This document shows positions 48,874 through 61,340 of a stretch of DNA of 64,000 nucleotides, piece after piece. The stretch is from Larix kaempferi (taxonomy: Eukaryota; Streptophyta; Pinopsida; Pinales; Pinaceae): NCBI GenBank assembly GCA_027924585.1, contig BSBM01000812.1, forward strand, positions 186,001 to 250,000. The letters run 5' to 3'. Below the pieces are notes generated by a model that saw only the letters and a program-made list of their open reading frames with translations, did no database searches and was not told where the DNA came from. The stretch's first letter is position 1; every line of letters begins with the position of its first letter. Made by a program: the position numbers and the translations under genes.

Positions 48874-49338
48874 TTAACCAACTCCGCTCCCCCCTTCCTC
48901 CTTCCGCTTCTCCCCTCCTCCACCCCCTTCCTCCCTCCCCCTCATCTCGTCCCCCCCCCCCCTCCTTTCTCCCCCACCTCATCTCCCGTCCCCACTCCTC
49001 CCCTACTTCCTCCCCCTTCCCCTCCTCTCCTCCTTCATCACCCCCTAGCGCCCCCCCCTCCTCCCTCTCCCCCTTTCCCATCCCCCTCCCTGTCCCACTC
49101 CTACTGCCCACAGTTCCTCATTACGGCCGACCGCGATTCTGAGAATCGTGTCTCCCGTTCCACGAACTCATAATCATGGCCAACTGTAATGGGGCATTGT
49201 GGGAAGCGGGTGGGGGGATGGGAGGGGGAGGGGAATAGGGGAGAGGGGGGAGGGGAGGGGAGGGGAGGGAGGAGAGGAGGGGTGGGGAGGTGGGGGAGGG
49301 AGGAAGGGGGTGGAGGAGGGGAGGGGGGCGGAGGGAGT

Positions 49339-49343
<5 letters not shown>
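48874..49343. repeat. Foldback element: long pyrimidine/purine inverted repeat
   Basis: The pyrimidine-rich left arm (about 48878-49105) and purine-rich right arm (about 49185-49343) are imperfect reverse complements. The outer arms share AACTCCGCTC against GGGCGGAGGGAGTTAG and an exact stretch GAGGGAGGAAGGGGGTGGAG. The inner arms share GTAATG...TGTGGG against CCCACAG...CATTAC around a centre holding the palindrome GATTCTGAGAATC. The right arm has many runs of four or more G. The glycine/arginine-rich open frames here are low-complexity by-products. Confidence 0.75.
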
Positions 49344-49402
<59 letters not shown>

Positions 49403-49432
49403 GGTGGAGGAGGGGAGGGAGGCGGAGGGAGT

Positions 49433-49464
<32 letters not shown>
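49344..49464. repeat. TA microsatellites flanking a duplicated arm end
   Basis: TA run 49344-49399, then a 38 bp near-copy of the foldback right end (49400-49437, GGGTGGAGGAGGGGAGGGAG...), then a second TA run 49438-49464. The duplicated unit is about 95 bp. Confidence 0.9.
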
Positions 49465-49468
<4 letters not shown>

Positions 49469-50489
49469 TTCATTTGTTTTTTTTAATTTTATTTTTTCAA
49501 ATGGAACATTTTATATAGTTTTTAAAATGTTTTTTTTTTTTTTTTTTTTTTAAATGAAACTTTATATATATATATATATTTTTTTTAATTGAAAATTTTT
49601 ATATTTTTTTCCATTTTTTTTTAAATTTATGTTTTTTATATATTTAAAAAAATAAAAATTAAGTTTTAAATTTTGTATTTTTGTTTAATTTTCTTGTCTT
49701 ATCACTTCTTTTTCTTATCTTTATCTCTTATCTTATCTACATGAGCCCGCTTAATTAATTATTGACAGTTTGGCACACATCCGGTTGAAGGTTGGTTTTA
49801 TTCTCCATATCTTAGCATTTTCATTATAATAGCATTGCATTGGGAATTAAGTTATTTTCTGGTAGTCATCTGTCTATTGTGGTCTACCTCAAGCCTTGGG
49901 AAATTTTTCTCCATAACAGTGGATTGGAGTGGAGTTGTCGGAGAATGTGAGCAGAAGAGACCTAGATTCTTAGGTTTGTCAAGGTGTCGAAGCAGCAAAA
50001 GGTATCATTTGTACTATTCTTCACTGCTCCAATATAGATTTGACATCTTTCCCTTCCCTAAAATCTTGTGTCAATTTAGTAATTTATGTTTGAAATTTTA
50101 AAAAAAATTTAGTAATATTATGTACTTTTCATATTTCAATTCAATAAATTTTGTTGTTGTATTCAAATTGGTTTGAGGAAGGTATTCTTTGTTTGTGTTG
50201 CAGGTGAAAGCATTGGGAAATCATGAGTAGATCATGCAAAGGTGACAAAGGGAGTGAATAGGATCAACCTTAATAGATAAGGTGCATAAATATTCCTTGC
50301 CCTATCTCTTTAGATCAGATTTTCTTGTTTGTATATGGTCTTATTGTTGATTGTGAGTCTATTTTCTCTATCGATAGAGTCTTGAATGTCAATCTAGTCT
50401 TGTCTAGTAAGTTGGTGATCTCCTCCCAGTCATAGGATTAATATCCGTACAACACATAAGAAAGAAAAATCCTTATTCATTACAGGTCA
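49465..50489. other. No recognisable gene
   Basis: T-rich to about 49720. The frame 49835-50101 (88 aa) has no recognised domain and no conserved context. Confidence 0.5.
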
Positions 50490-52095
50490 CGCTGCATGTA
50501 CACAATAAAAGGGATGAGTGGTACATTGCTAGTGGGTGCTCAAGTCACATGTCAAGGGATAAAAATATGTTTACTACCTTGAAGAAGAATGAAGGTAATG
50601 TAACTTTTGGGGATAATGGTACTTCCAATATAATTGGGAAGGGGACTTTAATATTGATAATGGAAGAGATAAGGTAGAAAATGTTCTATGTGTTGAAGAC
50701 TTGAAACACAATATTCTCAATGTCAACCAGATGTGTGGTCAAGAACATACTCTCACTTTTGATTCCCGAGAATGTGAGATTAGAAAGGGAAAGTCATGGA
50801 AATTAGTTTCCAGAGCAATCAAAACCCCAAATAATGTGTATATTCTTGATGAGATCAATGGAGAAAAATGCTTCATGAGGAAAAGATATGAAAGTTGGTT
50901 GTGGGATAAAAGAATGGGCCATATGAACTTTGACAATTTGGTAAAAATAAACACTAAACAAACAATAAGGGACATGCCAAAGATCACAAAACCCTAAAAC
51001 ATTGTGTGTAAGAAATGTCAACATGGAAAGAAAAAAAGGTCAGCTTCAAGTCAAAGGAATACACAACATCTACGCCATTGGAACTTGTGCATACAAATCT
51101 TTGTGGACCAACCAAAACACAAAGCCTGCAAGGAGATAATTATTTTATGTTGTTTATTGATGATTATACAAGAATGGCTTGGGTGGCATTTCTTAGACAT
51201 AAATCTGAGGCTTTTGAAAATTTCAAAGCTTTTAAAGCTTTAGTTGAAAATGAGACTGACATGAAAATTAAACGTTTAAGGTCAGATAATAGAGGTGAAT
51301 TTACATCTAACGAATTTGAATAATTGTGTGAAACTCGTGGAATAAGAAGAGAATATGTAGCTACAAGAACTCCTCAACAAAATGGATTGGTTGAAAGAAA
51401 AAACATACATGCACAGGAGATTGCTAGAACAATGATGAATGAAGCAAGATTATTAGATAGGTTTTGGAGAGAAGCAGTTTATACTGCAGTTTACATTTTA
51501 AACCAAGGGAAATCAGAGATAACAACAATAAGACCCCCTATGAATTGTGGAAATGAAGACCAACATCTGTTAAACATTTCAAAATATTTGGAAGTAAGTG
51601 TTATATCAAAAGAGATGATGAAGATCCAAGCAAGTTTGATTTGAGGGAATATGAAGGATTTTTTCTTGGTTATTCATCAAGTAGCAAATCCTATAGATGT
51701 TACAACAAAAGACTACAAAAAATTGTTGAAAACATAAATGTCAAAATAGATGAAGTAAGGACTCGGGAAAACAAGCAACAAGTAGAAGGAATGGAGTGTA
51801 GTAAAGAAGAAGAAGAAGAAGAAGACAAAGAAGAGGAAATGGAAACATAACACCAAGATACACAATCCCCATCAAGGTTTGTGAAAAACAACCATTCAAA
51901 AAACTTAATTCTTGGTGAAGAAAATGTAGGAACACAAACTAGAAGAAAATTGGCAAGCATTTATGAACAAATAAATCTCTCCTTATTATCCAACATAGAA
52001 CCTAATTTTTTTACATAAGCAAGAGAAGATGAGAGTTGGATTGCTTCTATGAATGAAAAATTGGATCAAATTGAAGAGAACAAAAACAGGGGGTA
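50490..52095 (+). pseudogene. Ty1/Copia protease-integrase fragment, truncated at both ends
   Basis: Protease start near 50520 reads WYIASGCSSHMSRDKN; the catalytic Asp of the D-S-G motif is Ala. The pre-integrase part (50701-50997) has WDKRMGHMNFDNLVKI. Integrase (51015-51644) has CKKCQHGK, ELVHTNLCGPT (first catalytic Asp changed to Asn), FIDDYTRMAWV, SDNRGEFTSNEF and TPQQNGLVERKN. EGFFLGYSSSSKSYRCYN lies at 51651-51710, followed by an acidic (GAA)n-derived run near 51807-51840. The last recognisable part is EDESWIASMNEKLDQIEENK, the start of RVT_2, where the element stops. No gag, no RT body and no LTRs. Confidence 0.87.
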
Positions 52096-52133
52096 ATTTC
52101 TATCCCTAAATAGATGCACAAGCTCAAGGCCAG

Positions 52134-53056
52134 TGTTATAGGTCAAATAAGCACTTCTCTGTCTGTGATCACATTTCCTTGTCGATCACACAAAATGACA
52201 CTATGGATGGAAGAGATAGATTAACCTTAGGTGGTTTAATACTGAAATCCCACATCTTCAGTTGACAACTATATTTTTTCTATATATTTCAGTTGAAAAG
52301 AGTGACTCTAATAACTGGACTCTTTCACATCATGTGCGGGTTCTAGTATTAACAACCCGTGGACATCACTTAAAAGGACTATGCACAAGTTGTTAAGAGA
52401 ACTAGCTGTGCACCATATGCCGGTTGGCTAGTATCATACCCATGCACATCTTAAGATGGAATGAAAAATATATTAAAGAATACGATTGGGATTAGTTGAG
52501 TTTGGTATTATAACTCCCCCAACTTCCCAATCCAACTGACTCACGAATCTAACGTCCTACCTTGGTCATAAATACAAGAGGAAACCATGAGGAAGGGGCC
52601 AATAGAGAAGAGAGCTATTGTTATGCTAAAGGAATTTCTAGTCAAGAGAGGATTAGGAGCCCAGAACTTGGTTGCAGAAGTGCTTGGAACAAGATCAGGT
52701 ATATTAGTTGTACTTTGTTGCATTTCTTTGACAATAAAGATCAAGATTTTCTTCCTGTCCCAATTAAATGTCAATTTTAATGGATGCTTGATTATAATTA
52801 ATGTTATATTGTCTTGTGAATATCATTATATTTTTATAGTCAAATCATTTTGATGAAGGTTTTTTGGTTTTTCAGGTATATTGATGTCAAGATCGAGAGA
52901 AATCTAGGACCATCCGCCATAAATAAGGTACTCTTTCTCAAACCCTAATCTCATTTGTTTACAGTAATTAGTGTGAAACCCTAATATATCTATATGTCAG
53001 CCCCATGTATGTTGATATCATCCATCCCCTACTATAGGGTATAATCCTTAACAACA
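52134..53056 (+). repeat. Candidate 5' LTR of Tat-like element
   Basis: Starts TGTTATAGG and ends CCTTAACAACA. It is placed by the primer-site-like sequence that follows at the same three-base spacing as in the nested element at 12463. No second copy in the window, so boundaries are inferred. Confidence 0.45.
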
Positions 53057-53059
53057 GAA

Positions 53060-53073
53060 CTAGCGACTTCAGT
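53060..53073 (+). other. Primer-binding site, TGGCGAC-like
   Basis: CTAGCGACTTCAGTGGGGA reads as a mutated TTGGCGACTCCACTGGGGA, the form used by Tat/Ogre-like Gypsy elements. Confidence 0.55.
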
Positions 53074-53079
53074 GGGGAG

Positions 53080-55137
53080 CACCTTTTTGTTTCTGCTCTA
53101 GGGGTCTTCTTTAGTTTTTCTTCAGTCTTTACATCTTTCTGGCTTTCTGTGAGGTTTTCAAAGGTTGCTTTGTTGCTTTCCTTTGCTTTGATTTAGTCCA
53201 ATGTTGAAGTTTGAAAATCTTTTCTTTTCCTTTCAGTCCCCATGCACGTGTCTCTTGTACATACAAGAGCACATTTCTGACTTGTGCATGAGTTTCTCTC
53301 ATTACAACCCGCACATTTTAAGTTTCATGCGCAGGCTGTTAGCATATATAGTCGCAGACTTTCCTGTAGGATTGAACCTTTTACAATAGGGTTTGGTCTT
53401 TAGTTGTTGGGTCTACCTTTGGTTTTACTTTTCTCTTTTGAATTTTGATAAGACATCCCTGTGCCTTTCTGAGTCTTGGTACAACCTCTTGGAAGTCCTT
53501 TGTGATCTCTTCATTTGATTCAACCACTATTTTGGTGTCCTTCCTTCCTTTTTAAGTCTTTTGAAACCTGTGCGTGACTCCCTACTAGTTAGAGTAGTGC
53601 CTATTTTTCCCTAGACACGAGTTGTCTGCTTACAGACCCGCGCATTAACCGTGAGTTGTCTAGTACAATACGCACACAATTTTCCTGAGTTTTGCTTTTA
53701 ATTTAGGGCTTGATCTCAGTAGGGTCTTTTGGTGTTTTTGAAGGTGCTGCTTTGTCTGGATACCTCCTAAACATTTTTTCAGGTCAGTCTGAGTTTGTTT
53801 GAAGTCTGTCTGATAGCTTTTCTTTTCGAGTCTTTGTGATTGTAGAGTTTCCCTGGTTTGCTTGCCTACCCTCATTGTTTGGAGGATGCTTTTATTTGGT
53901 TTTCTAATGTTCAGGAGAAGCCTAGTTATCCATTTTTTCCACTCTACACATCAGCTTTCCCTTTTTCTTTTGCATCTTGTTCCAAATTCTGAGTTTTTTC
54001 AGTGAAACAAATCTGTAGGTTAAAGTCTTTGTTAGTTTTCTGAACTGTGTGGTATAAGCCTTGGGATCTTTATCTTTACTCGCATTCTTGATAATTCTTG
54101 CTTCATTTTCATGTTTATTCTCTTTTCATAGTTAGAGAAAAAGGTCAAAATTGAAAAACTAAGAACTTGTATACAAGAATTGTCATTTGTTTTGAAGTAG
54201 GTTAGTTTTCTTTACTATTAACTTTGAAAATTAAAAATTGAAAAAGAAAAATGTTTTATGCTTAGGAATGCCTAGTTTTGTTTTGAAAGCTTAAACGAAA
54301 AAGAATTTTGTGAACTTTTATGAATCATAATACACGCTTTACTTTCATCATAAGCATTCCACACACATCAGTACCTTGAGTAAGAAACAAACTCTAAAAA
54401 TAACATCTAATAAAATCAATTAGTAACTTTTCTTTTTAGGTTTGACACTACACCAACTAGCTTAGGCTAGGATTTCAAGGTAGATCACTTTAAACTTCAT
54501 GAAATCATTTTATTGCTCAATAATCATAGTGAGACAATATTTTAGGAAAATCCACTTATATCAAAGTATCCTGGAAACGCTCCACTCAAACTGGAGTTAA
54601 GCACGAGGTCGTGTGAGACTGGAACTGTTGAGGATACCCCCTCACTTTCCTTTAGAGCATACACCAGAGATGATTTGCGTACGGGGGTCCACTAGTACTT
54701 CAAGTACTCTTGGATTTCAGGCTTTGCTACCCGTCCCATGCATCTTGGCTAGACTGATGACTGTCCCCCCAGGTATTTTTGTATTTGTGGTATACTTAGT
54801 ATCTTAACCTTAGGGAACTTCACAAGTATAGTGGAAGGCTATTTCCACTGCACCTAGGACAGACATGGAAGGTAACCCTTTACAGTAACCTTGGGAGGGT
54901 GGTTTGGTGATTCAAATGCTTGCACCCAGAGGACCTACATTAGACGTTGTGTAATTGACCTTCGATATTCTATTGGTTTGTTCTGGGCCCTCATCATCCC
55001 AGACTAACTTCTGAGAGTATTAGCTTTGTTTTTCGGGTTTTGATCACTCTAGGACATTTTGTTAGTGGTATGTTGTTTGCTCCTTAGTCTATTAGTGGCC
55101 ACTAGGTTTTCACACTTAGTTTTTTTTTTATACAACT
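53080..55137 (+). other. Long leader of Tat-like element
   Basis: About 2 kb, T-rich, no domain. A short stretch near 54590 (GGAGTTAAGCAC) recalls part of 5S rRNA but nothing around it fits. Confidence 0.5.
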
Positions 55138-58100
55138 ATGGAGGACCAATCTCCCCATAGGTCACGAAGGTTGCAAAAACTTCCACCACACACTGTGGAG
55201 CCTCCACCACCACCTCGACATTGGAGGACTGATTCTCGTGATTCATACGAACTTACAGGCGTAACATAACCACTTGGAGAACCACATATCATAATTCAAG
55301 ATCAACAGGTCTTTGATACTATTGAGGTTGAGGACTTAACTTCTCAAGAGTTTAGCACACCTTGCAGCCCTCCTTTGACTGGACCTCACGATCCATTACT
55401 TGTAATTGTACACTCTCTAGGTCAACTGAAGTTTAGTGCGTATCGATTTACCCCTGGTTATTTCATGGATACTTCTGGAGATGAGACAGGAGTTCCCCAA
55501 AATACTACTGTAGCTATGGTTTTGAGAGCTCTCTCTCATTCTTTTGCAAGCGCATCGGTATCTAGCTTGTTGCAGGTTGCCTCTACTTCGAGCCATTCTT
55601 TCAGTTTCAACACTAGTTCCATAGGTATGTCTAGCTCTCAAACTTTGACATCACCTACTCCTTTTGGTTCCATTGGTGGATATTCAAATATCCCTTTTTT
55701 CAGGGATATCTTCAATACCATTTACTTTGTATCCTTTCATGCAACAATCCCAAGGTATTCCACAGTCTACTCCTTTTAATCATGGTTTTCCTTGGTATGG
55801 AGGACACGTAGCTCCTTCTACGTTGTTTATAGACTCGATGCCCACTTCATCTACACCTTTTGTAGGCTCGATGCATGTGTCGTTCGTTACATCTATGCCA
55901 GGGTTTAACTTCTCTACATGTCCTAATATACATTCATCAAATGTGCAAATGTCTCATATACATGTAGGGAGTATCCCCTTTTCACTGTTTGGTGGAGGGG
56001 GTGGTAACATGTTTAAGCCACATTTCGGAGGGGCTAACACCTAGCCACAATGGACGAATACCCAAGGAAGTAATCCTTTCTATTTTGGTTGGATCAATTT
56101 CAGTACTTATTTTACTTCACAACCGATGGCTAGGGGAAACCCCAACTAGCAGTATACGAGTCAGGTTTTGGGTGGTTCCCCCTACCGAACTCCTGCTTAT
56201 CAAATTCCATCAGCAAGACCTCGTTTTCCCTTTCTGGAAACTCTGAATTTTCCAGATCTTTTGAAACTAACGAATGATCCAGTGCGCCATAACCTGGAAT
56301 GGCCACCAGTTCCAACTAAGTTTCCTTCTAACATTCCAAAGTTTGAATGCAATACTTGGGAAGATCCTGGTGATCATGTCACTACTTTCCATCTCTGGTG
56401 TTCTTCCAATTCTCTAAATGGCGATTCCATTAGGTTGAGGCTCTTTCATAGGACCTTGACTAGTGTCGTGGCCAAGTGGTACATCGAACTACCTGCCACA
56501 GCATATGATAATTTTTAGGATTTGGCAACTAGCTTCCTGAACCACTTTCAACTTACTGTTCGGTATGATATCGACACAGACCTTCTGTCAACTTTGAGAT
56601 AGAACAAGGACACTCACTTATATGACCACATTCATGATTGGCGAAGGCAAAAGAGGCTCATTAAGGCTAAAATCCCTCCAGAGTTCCTTTTATAGTGGTA
56701 TTTGAAATCACTCCTCCCTTATGTTTCTGAGGAAGTAGCAACTTCTAGAGTGTCTTCGGAGGAAGAAGTAATACTTAGGACCCAAAAAATTTATCTTGTA
56801 TATGCTCAATTTGGGATCCTCGACAAGATTATACCCGATGCACCACAATCTAATATTGATCTGGGTAAACCTAAGCCCGGACCGCATTCCGATGCCATTG
56901 TTGGTTCAGTAGATTCAACAACATTTGAAGCTTTGACCAAGAAAGTTCATGCTTTATCTGTAAAGTAGTCTGCTGAAGATGCGACTACTATTGCAACCTC
57001 CCCTTCTACAACTGAATATGTACAACAAGTGCAGACCAATCAAAAGGGTCCTCGGCAACCCAACAACAAAAAGAAGGGCAAGAAATGGGAGGGGAACCAT
57101 CCAAATCCAAAAAACACTGAAAATGTCGACGAGGGTGAGAAGGATAAAAAGAAAGTTAAATTTCCTTGCAAGTTATGTAAGGAAGACCACCTTACCCACC
57201 AATTCCCTCTGATGGAAGAAGCCCAGAAGCTCCTCCGTGAAAAGAAACTAGATGTTCTGAAGGACCCATTCCCTAATGGACAAGGTTCAGCTTCTGGAAA
57301 CTCTAGTGTTGGGGGCACAAATCGTGCCTCGTCAGCTGATCAATCGTTCATAAACATGGTTAACTTAGATATGCTTATGCAAACTCGAGCTAGGAACTAT
57401 TCCCTGGGATCACAGCAGAAAGATAAAGACGTTCCCGAAACATCTACACCTCTTCACATTGAGAGACCTGTAGATCCTTTGTCGAAGATCCGGAAAGGTG
57501 TCTTCAAATGGTCCGTGCACAACCCTAACGCACAGGCTGCTCCTAACTACAATGTTGTAGAGGATCTAGCCCAAACACCCTATGCTATGTCCACACTAGA
57601 AGTTCTGTGGAGATTTCCATTACAGTGAAATGCACTTCTAGCAGCAATAGGGAGCTTGGATTCATCTAGTATGCTGGCTTAGTTTGATATGTCTAATATC
57701 AAACCCTTGTTTTTGTATCACATCACCCTCCAGATAGAAGTATTCCATGGTCTTAAAACCATTGGACGAACTGTGGTGGATGAGGGTGCGTCTACGTGCG
57801 TATTGTCAATTTCTTGCTGGAAAGATTTAGGCTCGCTTGAGTTATCCCCTTATAACACTATACTTACGGATTTTGATGGGAGATCTATCCATCCACATGG
57901 AGTCTTTCCCGCATTTGAAGTTGAACTTGCTGGTAAGTTGGTGTTTGTGGAGGTTGAAGTGTTGGATTCTCCCCTTGATTACAATTTTTTGTTAGGGAGG
58001 AGCTGGACGTACACGATGCAAGATGTCCCGTCATCTATTTTCCAAGTACTAATGTTCCTGCATGAAGGAAATATCATTACAGTTGATCAAATTTCATTTA

Positions 58101-58378
58101 CTTGGAAAAACAACAATGCTTCATTGGATTCTACAATTCTGTTGATTGATCAGTCTCACCCACCCAGTGAGAGTTTGGGAGTAGGTATGTACTCATCACT
58201 AATGGGAACATTGAACCTACCTACTCCCATTAATTTTATTGGTTCTACGAGTACCACTGATGGATCATCTTCAGAGATTTCCACGGTCAATCAAACAACT
58301 AATCCATGGATTCTCTCGACTCAGTCAGAACTAGTAGTGTCCCTTTCTGTTGCAAAAGTGGCTTATCAAGCATCATAG
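55138..58378 (+). pseudogene. Tat-like Gypsy gag and aspartic protease
   Basis: Starts at ATG 55138 (MEDQSPHRSRRLQKLPPHTV), with a Ser/Thr-rich N-terminal part to 56100. The gag core is at 56230-56720: RPRFPFLETLNFPDLLKLTN, TWEDPGDHVTTFHLWCSS and SVVAKWYIELPATAYDNF. A Lys-rich stretch (57030-57160) and a knuckle CKLCKEDHLTHQF follow; the last Cys is Phe. The protease (57689-58100) has TVVDEGASTCVLS and NFLLGRSWTYTMQDVPSSIFQ. At least six stops. It is homologous to 14130-15658, which lacks the gag core. RT would follow, but the sequence runs into a Copia LTR near 58480, so it is unclear whether RT was ever present. Confidence 0.85.
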
Positions 58379-58479
58379 AATGATGCAATAAAACATTTAT
58401 CGACTCCATTTGTCTCCGCAGAATCAGATATGGACTATGTGTTAGTTTTTCATCATTTAATTCAATAGATCTAGGATCT

Positions 58480-59082
58480 TAATTGAAAGAGAAACATGTA
58501 CATCATATCAAGCATAAGAGACAAGAGACAAGAGACAAGAGACACAAAACATTTCACCGAGGAAAACCAAGAAGGTGAAAAACCCTGCAACTTCCTCAGA
58601 GATAGAATAAGCATCAATATAAGGATCACCATGATCAAACCCAAGAGATATATATCTTTAGCAACATGCTCCTCCTCCACTTGTGCACACTCCTCCTCTC
58701 TCACTAATGTGAAGTGAGTGAATAAGAGAATGTGTAAAATGAGAGAGACACACTCTCTATTTATACACTAACTTTCACTTGACCTTTACTCAACTAGGTC
58801 GGCCCCAACTTAACCACCTATCATAATGCTGACTGGGACGACCCCTACTAGGGTGGTCTAATAACCCTTTGACCCACATGACTCATACAGGGCGGACCCC
58901 ATCAAGGTGGTCTAATAACCCATCAAGTATAAGTTACGACACTTACAATATAACTTGTGACACATGTAAGTACAACTGATGACACTTCCAATCGGAGGAA
59001 TATTACATCTCCATTGGGGATACGATAAAGTACAATTACAATATACAAGTGAATATCTTCCAAAGTTACAAATACATCAACA
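58480..59082 (-). repeat. 3' LTR of right-hand Copia (left edge approximate)
   Basis: The right edge CATCAACA at 59082 is followed on the minus strand by the purine run GTTAAGAGGGAG (59094-59083). The left edge lies near 58470-58490. A (GAGACAA)4 microsatellite sits at about 58511-58540. The matching 5' LTR was not found. Confidence 0.6.
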
Positions 59083-59358
59083 CTCCCTCTTAACTAGGAA
59101 GGTATTCTCTTGACACAAGTCATCAATACATATAAGCACAAGTCTTCAATTCTGGAGCTAGATCATCAACACTGGATCATGGAGCATCATCATCATCATT
59201 GATGTTGTACTCGACATCTCGATCACTGGTGATATCTCATAATTCTTCTCGTCATAGGAAGTTCTATAGAGACAACCCTTTTCCATGCTGGATGTAGGCC
59301 TAGCCTTTATGTAGGTCTTCATAATCTCTGTGAGTAAGCCATAAAGTAGGTACACCTT

Positions 59359-59474
59359 AGGACTGATTACACTGCCTCTGCAAAACCTGCAAGATCTCTC
59401 AGGACTAATTATATGCCACCGCAAAACCTGCAAGAGCATCTCAGGACTAATTATATGCCTCTGCAAAACTTGTG
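59359..59474 (-). repeat. Tandem repeat, three units of about 42 bp
   Basis: Units start with AGGACT.ATTA at about 59359, 59400 and 59442, each carrying GCAAAAC.TG. Non-coding; between the polypurine tract and the end of pol. Confidence 0.8.
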
Positions 59475-59564
59475 TACCCTACTGTCACCTCATCATCTTC
59501 AGATCACCTCATAGTCCACGGAGCACAACCCAGATGCACATCACATAACACTTACACTCATCGG

Positions 59565-59945
59565 CATGGGAATACACACCTCAACCATCCGTGAAAGGCT
59601 CAGCACTTATATCTACACCATGGGAAGACACACTTCAACCATGTGAGAATGGAATCGCACTTATATCCATAGCCATGAGAAGGCACACTTCAACCATGCT
59701 AGGAATGGCACAACACTTATATCGCAGCCATGGGAAGACACACTTCAACCATTCTTGAATGTTACAACACTTATATCACAGCCATGGGAAGACACACTTC
59801 AACCATGCTCGAATGGCATAGCTCTTACATCAACGACCATGGGAAGAAACACTTCAACCATGTCGGAATGGCCCCAACCCTTATATATGCACCATGGGAG
59901 GACACACCTACCACCATGTGAGAATGTCTCATGTGCATCTATGTC
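59565..59945 (-). repeat. Minisatellite, seven units of 54-55 bp
   Basis: Unit starts (CATGGGAAGACACAC) at 59565, 59619, 59674, 59729, 59783, 59838 and 59893, each with TTCAACCAT and ACTTATATC. It lies just 3' of the Copia stop codon at 59956. Confidence 0.92.
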
Positions 59946-59955
59946 TCCAGACTCA

Positions 59956-61340
59956 TCACTTCCCCTTGGAAGGAATCTCGATCTGAAGTACACCAAGCCT
60001 CTCTCTGAAGTACTCAAACTTCACTTTGGCCAATGGCTTGGTCAACACATCGGCTATCTGCTCGTCTGTCGTAACATACATAAGCTTCATTGCTCCTCTC
60101 TGCACCATATCCCTGATATAGTGGAACTTGATCTCATTGTGCTTCGACTTTTCATGGAACACAGGGTTCTCCGACAACTTCACACAACTCGGGTTGTCGC
60201 AATATATACAAGTAGAACTCAGGTGGAGATCAAACAAATCATACTGTATCTTCCTAAGCCATACTTCCTCACAACTAGTCAAACAAGCTGACACATACTC
60301 TGCTTCGGCTGTACTTAGTGTCACACAGGACTGCTTCCTGCTAAACCAAGAGATCATACCGGATCCCATACTGAAGCAACACCCCGAAGTGCTCTTCCGA
60401 TCAATGGCACTGGCTGCCCAATCCGAATCAACGTAACTCTCCAGGTTAAACTTTTGATTTGCATCATGCTTGAGCCCATAGTCAACTATACCCTTCAGGT
60501 ACCTCAGAATATGCTTTGCAGCAATCAAGTGAACATGTCTTGGATCTGTCAAATACTGGCTCAAGGTGTTCACCGCAAAGCAGATATCTAGTCTTATATT
60601 CGTTAGGTAAATCAAGGACCCAATCATCTGATGATACATCGTAGCATCAACCAGCTCAGATGAAGCATCACACAGGAGCTTCAGGTTCGATGCCATAGGT
60701 GTGGCCATGGCCTTGCAGTCCATCATCCTGAACCTCTTCAGGATCTCTACTGCATACTTCCCTTTTCCAAGGAAGATTCCATTTGCGCTATGCCATTCCT
60801 CCATGCCTAGAAAGTAGTGCATCATACCCAATTCCTCATCTCAAACTCGGCAACAAGCTTCCTCTTTGTGTTGGCAATCAATCAATCCTCACTTGTCACA
60901 AACAGGTCATCCACATACAATAGTAAATTCACTGGATTTCCTTCCTTAACCTTGTAGTAAAGGTTGGAATACACTTTACTCTTGGTAAATCCCAAACTAG
61001 ATAGAAATATGTCTATCCTACCATACCAAGTTCTAGGAGGTTTCTTCAATCCATAGAAGGATTTCTTCAATCTACACACATATGACTCCATGTCATGTAT
61101 CTCAAAACCGAGCGGCTTCTCCACATACACTTCATCTTTGACTACACCATATCCATCTAGTGTATCTTCCACTTCATCACTTGCTTTGTATTTCTCTATG
61201 CTACCATCTGCAGCATGGTTGATATTATATATCCACTTGGAAGTCACAACAGACTTCCCTTCAGGTCTTGGGACTACATCCCAAACACCATTCTTCATGA
61301 TCGACTGGTACTCCTCCATCATGGCGTTCTTCCATTACTA
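59956..61340 (-). pseudogene. Ty1/Copia RT (internally deleted) and intact RNase H
   Basis: Minus strand. RT begins MMEEYQSIMKNGVWDVVPRP and SKWIYNINHAADGSIEKYKA (61322-61190). It then jumps through a short unrelated stretch to VYVEKPLGFEIHDMESYVCR, skipping the RFVAKGF...ETFAPV...MDVKTAFLNG block. The catalytic box LLLYVDDLFVTSED is intact (about 60920-60882), then a stop. RNase H (60831-59956, 291 aa, open) has YFLGMEEWHSANGIFLGKGK, GSLIYLTNIRLDICFAVN, YVDSDWAASAIDRKSTSG, STAEAEYVSA and ADVLTKPLAKVKFEYF...LGV. Gag, protease and integrase are absent to the right, where recognisable sequence ends near 61340. Confidence 0.88.

Noticed and set aside
48842-49435. Gly/Arg/Glu-rich open frames
   Set aside because: Low-complexity translations of purine-rich DNA and a TA run; no start context or domain.
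49835-50101. 88-codon plus frame with a hydrophobic start
   Set aside because: No homologous domain, no neighbouring exon, and codons resemble the flanking non-coding DNA.
54570-54650. 5S rRNA-like stretch (GGAGTTAAGCAC)
   Set aside because: Only about 12-16 bases agree with 5S rRNA; the rest of the gene and its internal promoter boxes are absent.
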